Part shown: positions 1-8,942 of the stretch, piece after piece
How positions within the stretch are numbered: the stretch's first letter is position 1
Layout of the letters: each line of letters opens with the position of its first letter
Assembly (NCBI RefSeq): GCF_004004555.2
Contig: NZ_SACP01000007.1
Span: forward strand, 62,001-126,000
Direction: 5' to 3'
Origin: Methylobacterium oryzihabitans
GTDB taxonomy: Bacteria; Pseudomonadota; Alphaproteobacteria; Rhizobiales; Beijerinckiaceae
DNA length: 64,000 bases
Program-made: the position numbers and the translations under genes
The notes under the pieces: model-generated
What the model was told of the DNA's origin: nothing
Seen by the model: only the letters and a program-made list of their open reading frames with translations
Database searches by the model: none

Positions 1-775
1 CGATCCGGCAGGCCATGTCGAGGTCGGCGGCGGCGTCGACGTAGACGTGGCAGATGCCCTCCAGATGGGCGAAGACCGGGACGCGCGCCTCGCCCTGGAC
101 CCGGGCGACGAGGCTCTTGCCGCCCCGGGGCACGATCACGTCGAGGCCGCCGTCGAGGCCCGCCAGCATCGCGCCGACGGCGGCGCGGTCGCGGGTCGGG
201 ACGAGCTGGATCGCGTCGGCCGGCAGGCCGTGGGCGGCGAGACCCTCGGCCATCGCGGCGGCGATCGCGGTGGCGCTGCGGTGGCTCTCCGAACCGGCGC
301 GCAGCACCGCGGCGTTGCCGGCCTTGACGCAGAGCGCGGCGGCGTCGGCCGTGACGTTGGGCCGGCTCTCGAAGATCACCCCGACGACCCCGAGGGGCGT
401 CGAGACCCGCTCGATCGCGAGGCCGTTCGGCCGCTCGAAGGCGGCGAGCTGGCGCCCGACCGGGTCGGGCAGGCCGGCGATGCTCTCCACCGCCTCGGCG
501 ATGGCGGCGATCCGGGCCGGGTTCAGCTCCAGCCGGTCGAGGGTCGCAGCGGGCAGACCCTTGGCCCGGGCCTCGGCGAGGTCCTGGCGGTTGGCCTCCA
601 GCAGGCCGGCCTCGGCGGCGCGCAGGCGGGCCGCCGCCTCCCGCAGAGCCCGGTCCTTGCTCTCCGCCGGGACGAGCGCCATCCGCCGGGCCGCCGCGCG
701 GGCCTTGCGCCCGATCGCCAGCATGAGGGCGTCGACATCGTCCGCGGAGCGGGACTTGAGGGAGAGCACTGACAC
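1..775 (-). CDS. proA: Gamma-glutamyl phosphate reductase (ProA), N-terminal part
   Basis: NADPH-dependent reduction of gamma-glutamyl phosphate to glutamate semialdehyde, the second step of proline synthesis in the cytoplasm. About 258 N-terminal residues are visible and the rest lies beyond the left edge. Family signatures include [33 protein letters not shown] and [10 protein letters not shown] near the edge; the last contains the probable catalytic cysteine. The likely start is GTG at 775, preceded by AGGGAA, with a second in-frame GTG at 769. ProB, the preceding enzyme, lies upstream on the same strand but is separated by a glycosyltransferase gene on the opposite strand, so the two cannot share a simple polycistronic message. 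The identification is firm; the exact start is less so. Confidence 0.93.
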   Translation of the reverse strand, partial: MSVLSLKSRSADDVDALMLAIGRKARAAARRMALVPAESKDRALREAAARLRAAEAGLLEANRQDLAEARAKGLPAATLDRLELNPARIAAIAEAVESIAGLPDPVGRQLAAFERPNGLAIERVSTPLGVVGVIFESRPNVTADAAALCVKAGNAAVLRAGSESHRSATAIAAAMAEGLAAHGLPADAIQLVPTRDRAAVGAMLAGLDGGLDVIVPRGGKSLVARVQGEARVPVFAHLEGICHVYVDAAADLDMACRI

Positions 776-979
776 GGCGGCGGTTCCCTGCCGCCCCGAC
801 CGGACGGCGCTGAATCCTCTGTCCCGCCCTCATGCCACGGCGGCGGCGCGCGCGACAAGTTGCCGGCCATCGATCGAGGCTTCCGCGCGAAGGGGCCCGG
901 CTTCCCCTCCGAGGGGCTCGCCGAGGACGGCCCGCCCCGCTTAAGAACGGCCTGAAGCCTCCGGGAGCCGCCGCCCGCC
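776..979. other. Divergent intergenic region proA / glycosyltransferase
   Basis: About 200 bases separate two divergent genes, so promoters for both should lie here. I see no convincing -35/-10 pair, operator or hairpin. Confidence 0.4.
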
Positions 980-2227
980 ATGCGCATCCTGTTCGTCCAC
1001 CAGAACTTCCCCGGGCAGTACCGGCACGTCGCCCCGGCGCTCGCGGCCAGGCCGGGCTGCGAGGTCGTGGCGCTCGGCATCAACCCGTCGCCGCCGCTGC
1101 CCGGCGTGCGCCACGTCCGCTACCCGATCGAGGCCAAGCAGGTGCCGGGCGTCCACCGGCTCGCCCGCGAGTTCGAGACCAAGGTGATCCGGGCCGAGGC
1201 GGCGGCGCGGGCGGCGCTGGCCCTGCGCGCCGAGGGCTTCGTGCCCGACGTGATCTGCGGCCATCCCGGCTGGGGCGAGACGCTGTTCCTGAAGGACGTC
1301 TGGCCCGACGCCCGTCTCCTCACCTTCGCCGAGTTCGCCTACCGCGCCCGCGGCTCCGACGTCGGATTCGACCCGGAATTCCCGCCCGCCGGCGACGAAT
1401 CCGCGTTCTCGGTGCGGACCAAGAACGCCGCCCACCTCCTCGCCTTCGAGGCCTCGGACTGGCTGGTCTCGCCGACCCGCTGGCAGGCGAGCCAGATCGC
1501 CCCGGTTTTCCGCGACCGGATCAGCGTCATCCACGACGGCATCGACACCGCCGCGGCCAAGCCCGATCCGCGCGCCCGCATCACCCTCAACCGCGAGGGC
1601 CTGCAGCTCAAGCCCGGCGACGAGGTGGTGACCTTCGTCAACCGCAACCTCGAACCGTACCGGGGCTATCACAGCTTCATGCGCGCCCTGCCGGAGATCC
1701 TGCGCCGGCGGCCCCGCGCCCGGGCGGTGCTGGTCGGCGGCAGCGGCGTCAGCTACGGCGCGGCGGCACCGGAGGGCAAGTCGTGGCGCGAGATCTACCT
1801 CGACGAGGTCAAGGATCGTCTCGACCTGTCGCGGGTGCACTTCGTCGGCAACGTGCCGTACAACATCTACCTCAACCTGCTCCAGGTCTCGGCGGTCCAC
1901 GTCTACCTGACCTATCCGTTCGTGCTGTCGTGGTCGCTGCTGGAGGCGATGGCCGCCGGCTGCCTCGTGGTCGGCTCGGCGACGCCGCCGGTGCAGGAGG
2001 CGATCGAGGACGGCCGCAACGGCGTGCTGGTCGATTTCTTCTCGCCCGAGGGCATCGCCGCCGCGGTGGTCAACGCGCTGGCGCGCCCGCACGCCCACCG
2101 GGCCCTGCGCGAGGCCGCCCGGCGCACCGCCGAGGGCTACGACCTCAAGCGGGTCTGCCTCCCGCGCCACCTGCGGCTCATCACCGACCTCGCCGAGGGG
2201 CGCACGCCCGAACCGACGCGGCTGTGA
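980..2227 (+). CDS. Glycosyltransferase family 4 (GT-B fold)
   Basis: A 415-residue glycosyltransferase of the group 1/family 4 type, probably moving a sugar from a nucleotide donor to a polysaccharide or lipid acceptor. The N-terminus [20 protein letters not shown] is the usual opening of a GT-B acceptor domain. The C-terminal domain has the donor-binding E-x7-E region in [15 protein letters not shown] followed by [11 protein letters not shown]. The ATG at 980 has GGGAG upstream. No signal peptide or membrane segment is visible, so it is probably cytoplasmic or peripheral. It is a single plus-strand gene between proB and proA, and its stop is only four bases from the proB stop. The sugar and acceptor cannot be told from the sequence. 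Confidence 0.85.
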   Translation: MRILFVHQNFPGQYRHVAPALAARPGCEVVALGINPSPPLPGVRHVRYPIEAKQVPGVHRLAREFETKVIRAEAAARAALALRAEGFVPDVICGHPGWGETLFLKDVWPDARLLTFAEFAYRARGSDVGFDPEFPPAGDESAFSVRTKNAAHLLAFEASDWLVSPTRWQASQIAPVFRDRISVIHDGIDTAAAKPDPRARITLNREGLQLKPGDEVVTFVNRNLEPYRGYHSFMRALPEILRRRPRARAVLVGGSGVSYGAAAPEGKSWREIYLDEVKDRLDLSRVHFVGNVPYNIYLNLLQVSAVHVYLTYPFVLSWSLLEAMAAGCLVVGSATPPVQEAIEDGRNGVLVDFFSPEGIAAAVVNALARPHAHRALREAARRTAEGYDLKRVCLPRHLRLITDLAEGRTPEPTRL

Positions 2228-2231
2228 GCGG

Positions 2232-3386
2232 CTATTCTCCTGCGAGGGCGAGATCGTCGCGATGGACCATCGCGGCGCGGCCGGGATAGCCGAGCACCGC
2301 CTCGATCTCGCGGCTGGAGCGGCCGAGGATCCGGACGGCGTCGTCGCTGTCGTAGGCGACGAGGCCGCGGCCGAGCACGGCGCCGCCCTCGGCCCGGATC
2401 GTCACCGCGTCGCCGCGGGCGAAGGCGCCCTCGACCCGGCGCACGCCCACCGGCAGCAGGCTGGCGCCGCCGCGCAGGGCCCGCTCGGCCCCGGCATCGA
2501 CGGTCAGGCTGCCCCGGGGTTCGAGCGAGCCGGCGATCCAGGTCTTGCGCGCGGCGGTCGGCGTCGAGGCCGACAGGAACCACGACGCGCGGGCCCCGGC
2601 CGCGACCGCCCGCAGGGGGTTCTTCACCCGGCCGTCGGCGATCAGCATGTGCGTGCCGCCGCCGACCGCGATCTTGGCCGCCTCGACCTTCGTGCGCATG
2701 CCGCCGCGGGACAGTTCCGAGGCCGGGCCGCCGGCCATCGCCTCGATCTCCGGGGTGATGCGGGCGATCACCGGCAGGTGGCGCGCCTCCGGGTCGCTCG
2801 CCGGCGGGGCGGTGTAGAGGCCGTCGATGTCGGAGAACAGCACCAGCAGGTCGGCGCCGATCATCGTGGCGACCCGGGCGGCGAGGCGGTCGTTGTCGCC
2901 GTAGCGGATCTCCGAGGTCGCCACGGTGTCGTTCTCGTTGACGACCGGGACGGCGCGCATCTCCAGCAGCTTCAGGGTGGTGGCGCGGGCGTTGAGGTAG
3001 CGCCGGCGCTCCTCGGTGTCCTGCGGCGTCACCAGGATCTGCCCGGCGACGAGGCCGTGATGGGCGAGCGCCTCCGACCAGTAGCGGGCGAGCGCGATCT
3101 GCCCCACCGCCGCCGCGGCCTGGCTCTCCTCCAGGCGCAGGACCCCGGGGGCGAAGCCGAGCACCGTGCGCCCGAGGGCGATCGAGCCCGACGAGACGAC
3201 GAGCACGTCGATGCCGCGGGCGTGCAGGTCGGCGATGTCCTCGGCGAGCGCCGCGAGCCACGCCTGCCGCAGGCGGCCGCGGTCGCGGTCGACGAGGAGC
3301 GCCGACCCGACCTTGAGCACGACGCGGCGGAACTGGTCGAGGGAGGGGGTGTCGGCGACGGGAGGAGCTTCTGGGAGGACGATCAT
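2232..3386 (-). CDS. proB: Glutamate 5-kinase with PUA domain
   Basis: ATP-dependent phosphorylation of glutamate to gamma-glutamyl phosphate, the committed and normally proline-inhibited first step of proline synthesis. The 384-residue product is of usual length. An amino-acid kinase domain starts at about residue 20 ([14 protein letters not shown]) and contains [30 protein letters not shown] and the loop [20 protein letters not shown]-terminal PUA domain covers about residues 290-375 ([17 protein letters not shown]). It converges tail-to-tail with the glycosyltransferase and diverges from rplU. In many relatives obgE, proB and proA are neighbours on one strand; here obgE is on the other strand and proA is displaced. 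Confidence 0.95.
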   Translation of the reverse strand: MIVLPEAPPVADTPSLDQFRRVVLKVGSALLVDRDRGRLRQAWLAALAEDIADLHARGIDVLVVSSGSIALGRTVLGFAPGVLRLEESQAAAAVGQIALARYWSEALAHHGLVAGQILVTPQDTEERRRYLNARATTLKLLEMRAVPVVNENDTVATSEIRYGDNDRLAARVATMIGADLLVLFSDIDGLYTAPPASDPEARHLPVIARITPEIEAMAGGPASELSRGGMRTKVEAAKIAVGGGTHMLIADGRVKNPLRAVAAGARASWFLSASTPTAARKTWIAGSLEPRGSLTVDAGAERALRGGASLLPVGVRRVEGAFARGDAVTIRAEGGAVLGRGLVAYDSDDAVRILGRSSREIEAVLGYPGRAAMVHRDDLALAGE

Positions 3387-3476
3387 GGCAAGGTGGGGGT
3401 TCGGGCGTCACGGTCACGGTGCGCCGCTTCTACGCCCGCCCTCCCCCGGCCGCCACTCCGCCCCGCGAACGCGCCA

Positions 3477-3505
3477 TTGACAGCGCCGGTCCTTTCCCCG
3501 TATCG
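3477..3505 (+). promoter_or_regulatory. Candidate sigma-70 promoter for rplU-rpmA
   Basis: A perfect TTGACA at 3477-3482 is followed after 17 bases by GTATCG at 3500-3505. The -35 match is exact but the -10 match is weak. It lies about 140 bases upstream of rplU and would start transcription just before the hairpin at 3516-3543. Confidence 0.45.
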
Positions 3506-3515
3506 CTGCCGCACT

Positions 3516-3543
3516 GGCGCGCGGACCGTCTGGTCCGCGCGCC
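3516..3543 (+). promoter_or_regulatory. Perfect 12-bp hairpin in the rplU leader
   Basis: GGCGCGCGGACC at 3516-3527 pairs perfectly with GGTCCGCGCGCC at 3532-3543 around the loop GTCT. It sits just after the candidate promoter and about 100 bases before the L21 start codon, with no T-tract. It could be a translational or attenuation control element, or a terminator for upstream transcription. The function is not proven. Confidence 0.45.
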
Positions 3544-3644
3544 GTCGCGTTCGTGCATGGCCGCTCAGGCCTGCCCTTGCGTCAATCGCCAAAAAGACGG
3601 TCCCGGCCCGCGCCGGAGTCCGGATGGAACACGAGACACAAACG

Positions 3645-3962
3645 ATGTTCGCAGTCATCAAGACCGGCGGCAAGCAGTATCGCGTCGCCGCCAACGACGT
3701 CATCACGGTGGACAAGCTCGAGGGCGAGGCCGGGGCCTCGGTCACCTTCGGCGAGGTTCTGCTCTACGCCGACGAGGCCGGCGCGACCCAGGTCGGCGCT
3801 CCCGTCGTCTCCGGCATCAGCGTCGCCGGCGAGATCGTGAAGCAGACCCGCGGCCCGAAGGTCATCGCCTTCAAGAAGCGCCGCCGGCAGAACTCGCGCC
3901 GCAAGCGCGGGCACCGCCAGGACTACACCGTGATCCGCGTCACGGGCATCAGCGCCGCCTGA
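3645..3962 (+). CDS. rplU: 50S ribosomal protein L21
   Basis: Structural protein of the large ribosomal subunit that binds 23S rRNA. The 105-residue product begins [20 protein letters not shown], the normal L21 opening, and ends in the basic stretch [20 protein letters not shown] followed by [10 protein letters not shown] chose the ATG at 3645 because it matches the family N-terminus. An in-frame ATG at 3624 would add seven residues without family support. rpmA follows 49 bases downstream on the same strand, the usual order, and the two are probably co-transcribed. Confidence 0.96.
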   Translation: MFAVIKTGGKQYRVAANDVITVDKLEGEAGASVTFGEVLLYADEAGATQVGAPVVSGISVAGEIVKQTRGPKVIAFKKRRRQNSRRKRGHRQDYTVIRVTGISAA

Positions 3963-4011
3963 AGGCCGGCTGCAGACACCCGGACCCCCAGAGAATTCAG
4001 GAGTTAGCCCC

Positions 4012-4278
4012 ATGGCTCACAAGAAGGCAGGCGGTTCGTCCCGCAACGGCCGCGATTCCGAAGGCCGCCGTCTCGGCGTGAAGAAGTTCGGCGACGAGGC
4101 CGTGATCGCCGGCAACATCATCATTCGTCAGCGCGGCACCCGGTGGCATCCCGGCGCCAACGTCGGCATGGGCAAGGATCACACCCTGTTCGCCACCGCC
4201 GCCGGGCGCGTGCGCTTCGAGACGAAACGCGGCCGCGCCTTCGTAGCGGTCGTCCCGGCCCAAGCCGCAGCCGAATAA
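4012..4278 (+). CDS. rpmA: 50S ribosomal protein L27
   Basis: Structural protein of the large subunit whose N-terminal tail reaches towards the peptidyl-transferase centre. The 88-residue product [20 protein letters not shown] has normal length and contains the conserved [13 protein letters not shown] and MGKDHTLFA segments. It begins directly with MAHKKAGGS, without the processed N-terminal extension seen in Firmicutes. It is the second gene of rplU-rpmA and is followed by a strong hairpin at 4378-4411. Confidence 0.97.
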   Translation: MAHKKAGGSSRNGRDSEGRRLGVKKFGDEAVIAGNIIIRQRGTRWHPGANVGMGKDHTLFATAAGRVRFETKRGRAFVAVVPAQAAAE

Positions 4279-4377
4279 CCGACGGAGCCAGTGACGAAGG
4301 AGCTCCGCCGGTGTCCCCACACCGACCCGGCGGATCCGAGTTGCTGGCTCTGAAACGGCCAAGCTCCGATCAGGAAC

Positions 4378-4411
4378 CGAAGGGGAAGGTGGGGTGCCAC
4401 CTTCCCCTTCG
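4378..4411 (+). terminator. 15-bp hairpin after rpmA
   Basis: CGAAGGGGAAGGTGG (4378-4392) pairs perfectly with CCACCTTCCCCTTCG (4397-4411) around a GGTG loop and is followed by TCGTTT. It lies about 100 bases after the rpmA stop and before the acetyltransferase gene. The stem is strong and the T-tract weak. Confidence 0.7.
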
Positions 4412-4469
4412 TCGTTTCCATGACCGCCGCGGGCGCGAGGCCCTGAGGCGGACGGACCGGAGTCAGGCG

Positions 4470-5111
4470 ATGTTCCCCGACCTCACCCGCGACGACGTCT
4501 TCCGGCTCGAGACCCGGAGGCTGTGGCTGCGTTGGCCCCGTCAGGCCGATGTGCAAGCCTTCGTCCGCTTCGGAGGGGACAAAGCTGTGGCCGACATGAC
4601 CTCGCGCATTCCGCATCCGATGGCCCCGCCGGACGCCGAGGCCTTCGTGCTCGGCGCCCGGCGGGCCAATACCGACGGGCGCGCCCTCGTGATGGCGGTC
4701 ACGCCCCGGCGCCAGCCGGGGAGCGCCATCGGGGTCGTGTCGATCGAGCCGGACCCGGGAAGCGGCGCGCCGCATCTCGGCTACTGGATCGGGGCCCCGC
4801 ACTGGGGCCAGGGTCTGGCGACCGAGGCGGCGCGGGCGCTGGTCGACGCCTATTTCGCCTATACCGGGGGCGACGAGCTGCTGTCGTCGGCCCGGGTGGT
4901 CAACCCGGGCTCGCGGCGGGTGCTGGAGAAGTGCGGCTTCGCCGCGATCGGGTCCGGCCTGATGCCGTTCCCGGCCCGTGGCGGGGTGTTCCCGGTCGAC
5001 CATTTCCGCCTCGACCGGCGGGCCTGGGACAGCCTGAAGGCGTGGCAGAATGCCGGCCTCGTGCTCGGCCGCCACGGTGCGGCGCAGGACGAGCCCCGCT
5101 GCGGGGCATGA
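4470..5111 (+). CDS. GNAT family N-acetyltransferase (RimJ/RimL-like)
   Basis: A 213-residue acetyltransferase expected to move an acetyl group from acetyl-CoA to an amine; the substrate cannot be deduced. The opening FRLETRRLWLRWPRQADVQA is typical of the RimJ/RimL-like subgroup. The acetyl-CoA-binding motif is in GYWIGAPHWGQGLATEAARA, and the C-terminal part has NPGSRRVLEKCGF. The start is ATG at 4470 with GGAG upstream. The gene lies between rpmA and obgE, a position often held by a GNAT gene in this order. The last coding bases fall inside a 29-bp tandem duplication (5084-5141), so the final residues probably differ from those of relatives. Confidence 0.88.
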   Translation: MFPDLTRDDVFRLETRRLWLRWPRQADVQAFVRFGGDKAVADMTSRIPHPMAPPDAEAFVLGARRANTDGRALVMAVTPRRQPGSAIGVVSIEPDPGSGAPHLGYWIGAPHWGQGLATEAARALVDAYFAYTGGDELLSSARVVNPGSRRVLEKCGFAAIGSGLMPFPARGGVFPVDHFRLDRRAWDSLKAWQNAGLVLGRHGAAQDEPRCGA

Positions 5112-5141
5112 GGCAGGACGAGCCCCGCCGCGGGGCGTGAG
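5084..5141 (+). repeat. 29-bp tandem duplication over the acetyltransferase stop
   Basis: Units 5084-5112 and 5113-5141 differ at only two positions. Each carries a GCCCCGC/GCGGGGC stem. The stop codon at 5109-5111 is in the first unit, so the second is untranslated and may act as an extra terminator hairpin. Confidence 0.8.
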
Positions 5142-5168
5142 GATCGTGGCGTCGGGCCGGCGAGTTGA

Positions 5169-6239
<1,071 letters not shown>

Positions 6240-6245
6240 CCCCGC

Positions 6246-6466
6246 CAGGGCCATCGCTTCAGCGATTGTCCTGCGGTCGCCCGCAGGGCGACGCTGCCTG
6301 GCGGGCGCGAAAAGCCCTCCGCGGAGCGGGTTCGAGGGGACGATTGTCCCTCGAACACAGAGCGGAGCGAAAGCCAAAGTCACGGCGACACGAAGTGTCG
6401 CATGTGACTGCCGGCGTCTGAGGCCAAGCAAGAAACCAGGGCAATCGCTCTGAAGCGATTGCCCTG
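6246..6466 (+). repeat. Dispersed intergenic repeat, copy 1
   Basis: A 221-bp non-coding element that recurs at 20309-20515 in the same orientation. It starts CAGGGCCATCGCTTCAGCG and ends in CAGGGCAATCGCTCTGAAGC plus GATTGCCCTG, so its ends are imperfect inverted repeats of about 28 bp and each end is itself nearly palindromic. Shared interior blocks include GTCCTGCGGTCGCCCGCAGG, GGAGCGGGTTCGAGGGGACGA and AGGCCAAGCAAGAAACCAGG. No transposase is encoded, so it is a MITE-like or large palindromic intergenic element. It ends about 60 bases before tRNA-Arg. Confidence 0.85.
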
Positions 6467-6524
6467 TGACCCCGCTTCGCCCGGTTGGCGATCCGGCATC
6501 AGGATGCTAAGACCCCTGCCGTGG

Positions 6525-6830
6525 GTCTCCGTAGCTCAGCTGGACAGAGCACAGGTTTCCTAGACCGCAAATTGGGCGTCGCGTCGGGAAACCGCGCGGC
6601 GGATCCGCTCAAAGTCGGGGAAAGCTCCCGGGGCCGCAGAAGCGGCCTCCTGCCGATCCCGAGCCAAGCCCGGTCCGCCGGGAAGGTGTAGAGACTAGAC
6701 GGGCGGCACCTACGGGCCTTCGGCCTAGGGTGAAGGGATAGTCCAGACCACGAACGCCCACCGGGCGGCGGCGAAAGCCGAAGTGGGATGAAACCTGGGG
6801 TCGCAGGTTCGAGCCCTGCCGGGGACGCCA
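6525..6830 (+). tRNA. tRNA-Arg(CCU), split by a group I intron
   Basis: Exon 1 (6525-6561) holds the acceptor strand GTCTCCG, the D arm GCTCAGCTGGACAGAGC and the anticodon half CAGGTTTCCT. Exon 2 (6791-6830) holds AAACCTG, the T arm GCAGGTTCGAGCCCTGC, acceptor CGGGGAC, discriminator G and an encoded CCA. Joined, they give a 77-base cloverleaf with anticodon CCU in the loop TTCCTAA closed by CAGGT/ACCTG. The 229-base interruption lies between anticodon position 36 and position 37, the site known for the Agrobacterium tRNA-Arg(CCU) intron. The tRNA would read AGG codons. Confidence 0.93.
6562..6790 (+). ncRNA. Self-splicing group I intron in tRNA-Arg(CCU)
   Basis: The 229-base insert has the features of a small bacterial group I intron. 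The exon end GGTTTCCT can pair over eight bases with an internal guide GGGAAACC at 6586-6593, leaving the expected U-G wobble at the 5' splice site. The P7 core elements are recognisable: GAGACTAGA at 6691-6699 (R) and GGATAGTCC at 6736-6744 (S), with GACTA and TAGTC complementary. The last intron base is G (6790), as required. No homing endonuclease is encoded. Size and site match the IC3-type introns of alphaproteobacterial tRNA-Arg(CCU); the subclass is inferred. Confidence 0.9.
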
Positions 6831-7032
6831 CGCTCCTGACCCGCCCGCGCGAGGGCGAAGTGCCAAGCCCCGCGCCTTGCCGATTTTTCCTTCGGACCGG
6901 CCCCGTGCTAGGCTGCGCGGGTTGCTTCGAGCATTGCCCCCGCGATCTCCCTGTGGCGACCGGCAGGTCAGGCCGATCCGGGTCCGAACGGATCCCGTCG
7001 CGCTCTGGCCTGCCGCCTTCTCGGCCGCCGGC
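6831..7032. other. Intergenic, no feature seen
   Basis: About 200 bases between tRNA-Arg and the small minus-strand gene. I see no plausible gene and no clear terminator hairpin. Confidence 0.4.
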
Positions 7033-7161
7033 TCACGGCCCGGCCTGGAAGAACAGCGCGTAGACGACCAGCGCGGCGACCGCCGCCAGCAGCGCGAGGC
7101 CGAGCAGGGCCGGGCGGACGCGGTTGGTGGTTCTCTCGGGCTGGTGGCTGGGTGGCGCCAT
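7033..7161 (-). CDS. Small single-pass membrane protein, 42 residues
   Basis: A short frame with ATG at 7161, five bases after GGGGAG, ending in TGA at 7033. The product begins MAPPSHQPERTTNRVRPALL and continues with a hydrophobic stretch of about 22 residues (LLGLALLAAVAALVVYALFF) that should span the membrane once with a basic cytoplasmic N-terminus. No family is recognised. The strong ribosome-binding site and clean membrane segment argue for a real gene. It diverges from cobS, and about 270 bases lie between them. Confidence 0.6.
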   Translation of the reverse strand: MAPPSHQPERTTNRVRPALLGLALLAAVAALVVYALFFQAGP

Positions 7162-7431
7162 GATGCTCCCCTCGACACGACGAGTGGGCAACTCACATAC
7201 TCCTATGGAGTTTCAGCCGACCAGAGCCGACGGCACGGCCGGAACCCTGCATCGCAGCCCTGCGCGGAGGGGGCTCGAAACCCGGCGCCTCCCCCTTATA
7301 TCGCAACGTGCCGCGTTTGCGCCGGCATCTCTCGCAGCTTAAGGAATGACGGCGCGTACCGGCATCCCCGCGCCGTCGCGACACCCGCAGGGTCGCCCAT
7401 GGGGGCGTGACCTGCCCCGACGAGGCCCCGT
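7162..7431. promoter_or_regulatory. Upstream region of cobS
   Basis: Divergent region that should hold the cobS promoter. A TATATC at about 7297 could be a -10 element, but no matching -35 is visible. I looked for a B12-box-like motif of a cobalamin riboswitch and found none. Confidence 0.3.
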
Positions 7432-8415
7432 ATGCTTTCTGAAGACACGCCGCCCGCTCTCCCGGATACGAAGGTCTCCGTGCGCCAGCTGTTCGGGATC
7501 GACTCGAACCTCGAGGTGCCGGCCTTCTCGAAGGCCGAGGAGCACGTCCCGGACCTCGATGCCGACTACATCTTCGACCGGGAGACGACGCTCGCGATCC
7601 TGGCCGGCTTCGCCCGCAACCGCCGGGTGATGATCACCGGCTACCACGGCACCGGCAAGTCGACCCATGTCGAGCAGGTCGCCGCGCGGCTGAACTGGCC
7701 CTGCGTGCGCATCAACCTCGACAGCCACGTCTCGCGCATCGACCTCGTCGGCAAGGACGCGATCGTCCTCCAGGACGGCAAGCAGGTCACCGCGTTCCAG
7801 GACGGCATCCTGCCCTGGGCGCTGCAGAACAACGTCGCGCTGGTCTTCGACGAGTACGATGCCGGCCGGCCCGACGTGATGTTCGTGATCCAGCGGGTGC
7901 TCGAGGTGTCGGGCCGCCTGACGCTGCTCGACCAGAAGCGGGTTATCCGCCCCCACCCCGCCTTCCGGCTGTTCGCCACCGCCAACACGGTCGGGCTCGG
8001 CGACACGTCCGGCCTCTATCACGGCACCCAGCAGATCAACCAGGGCCAGATGGACCGCTGGTCGATCGTCACCACCCTGAACTACCTGCCGCACGACCGC
8101 GAGGTCGACATCGTGCTGTCGAAGGCGACGCACTACCGTGGCGAGGGCGGGCGCGACGTCGTCAACAAGATGGTCCGGGTCGCCGACCTCACCCGCAACG
8201 CCTTCATCAACGGCGACCTCTCGACCGTGATGAGCCCGCGCACCGTCATCACCTGGGCCGAGAACGCCGACATCTTCAACGACATCGGCTTCGCGTTCCG
8301 GGTCACCTTCCTCAACAAGTGCGACGAGCTGGAGCGCGCCCTGGTGGCGGAGTTCTACCAGCGCTCGTTCGGCAAGGAACTGCCCGAGAGCGCGGTCAAC
8401 GTCGCCCTGAGCTGA
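7432..8415 (+). CDS. cobS: Cobaltochelatase subunit CobS (AAA+ ATPase)
   Basis: ATPase subunit of the CobNST complex that inserts cobalt into hydrogenobyrinate a,c-diamide in aerobic B12 synthesis. The 327-residue product has normal length. The N-terminal segment [19 protein letters not shown] is followed by Walker [10 protein letters not shown] (residues 70-78), Walker [10 protein letters not shown] (about 137-145) and [20 protein letters not shown] (sensor region). cobT follows 530 bases later on the same strand, with a DUF29 gene between them, so the three probably form one operon. The large subunit CobN is not in the window. Confidence 0.96.
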   Translation: MLSEDTPPALPDTKVSVRQLFGIDSNLEVPAFSKAEEHVPDLDADYIFDRETTLAILAGFARNRRVMITGYHGTGKSTHVEQVAARLNWPCVRINLDSHVSRIDLVGKDAIVLQDGKQVTAFQDGILPWALQNNVALVFDEYDAGRPDVMFVIQRVLEVSGRLTLLDQKRVIRPHPAFRLFATANTVGLGDTSGLYHGTQQINQGQMDRWSIVTTLNYLPHDREVDIVLSKATHYRGEGGRDVVNKMVRVADLTRNAFINGDLSTVMSPRTVITWAENADIFNDIGFAFRVTFLNKCDELERALVAEFYQRSFGKELPESAVNVALS

Positions 8416-8431
8416 CCCACGGAGCGACGCG

Positions 8432-8938
8432 ATGGCGGATCCGGCCCTGAAGGAGAAGCCCGAAGCCCCGGAGACCGGGGCGTCGGTTCCCGCCGGCCGG
8501 ACCGCCTACGAGCGCGATTACTACACCTGGGCGCTGGAACAGGTCGCGCTGATCCGCGCGCGCCGCTTCGACGAGGTCGATGCGGAGCACGTCGCCGAGG
8601 AGTTGGAGAGCTTGGGCAGGAGCGAGTTCCACAAGCTCCGCAGCGCCCTGCGGGTGCTGGTGATGCACATGCTCAAGTGGGACCAGCAACCAGAGCACCG
8701 CACCGCGACGTGGATCTACGCGATCCGCGAGCAGCGTCGGCGCTACCGGACCGTTTTGTCGGACAGTCCGGGGCTCGCGAGCCGACGCGACGAGGCCCTG
8801 GCCCAGGGCTACCCGGATGCCCGCGATTGGGCCGCCAACGAGACCCATCTCCAGCCCGACGAATTCCCCAAAGCCTGCCCCTACACCTGGGACGACCTCC
8901 TCGACCGCCCCTTCGACTTCGATTCGGTGAAGAAGTAG
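8432..8938 (+). CDS. DUF29 domain protein
   Basis: A 168-residue protein of unknown function. It matches the DUF29 pattern: [20 protein letters not shown] near the N-terminus, [17 protein letters not shown], then [16 protein letters not shown] and the C-terminal [13 protein letters not shown]. It has no signal peptide or membrane segment and is probably cytoplasmic. It starts 16 bases after cobS and ends four bases before cobT, so it should be co-transcribed and translationally linked with the cobaltochelatase genes. A role in chelatase assembly is possible but only from position; DUF29 genes occur in many other contexts. Confidence 0.88.
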   Translation: MADPALKEKPEAPETGASVPAGRTAYERDYYTWALEQVALIRARRFDEVDAEHVAEELESLGRSEFHKLRSALRVLVMHMLKWDQQPEHRTATWIYAIREQRRRYRTVLSDSPGLASRRDEALAQGYPDARDWAANETHLQPDEFPKACPYTWDDLLDRPFDFDSVKK

Positions 8939-8942
8939 CCCG

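Noticed and set aside
6562-6790. A homing endonuclease or small protein in the tRNA intron
   Set aside because: At 229 bases the intron is fully used by the ribozyme core, and the open frame crossing it starts outside the intron.
7162-7431. Cobalamin riboswitch before cobS
   Set aside because: I found no B12-box-like motif and no matching fold. The leader of nrdJ lies outside the window and could not be checked.
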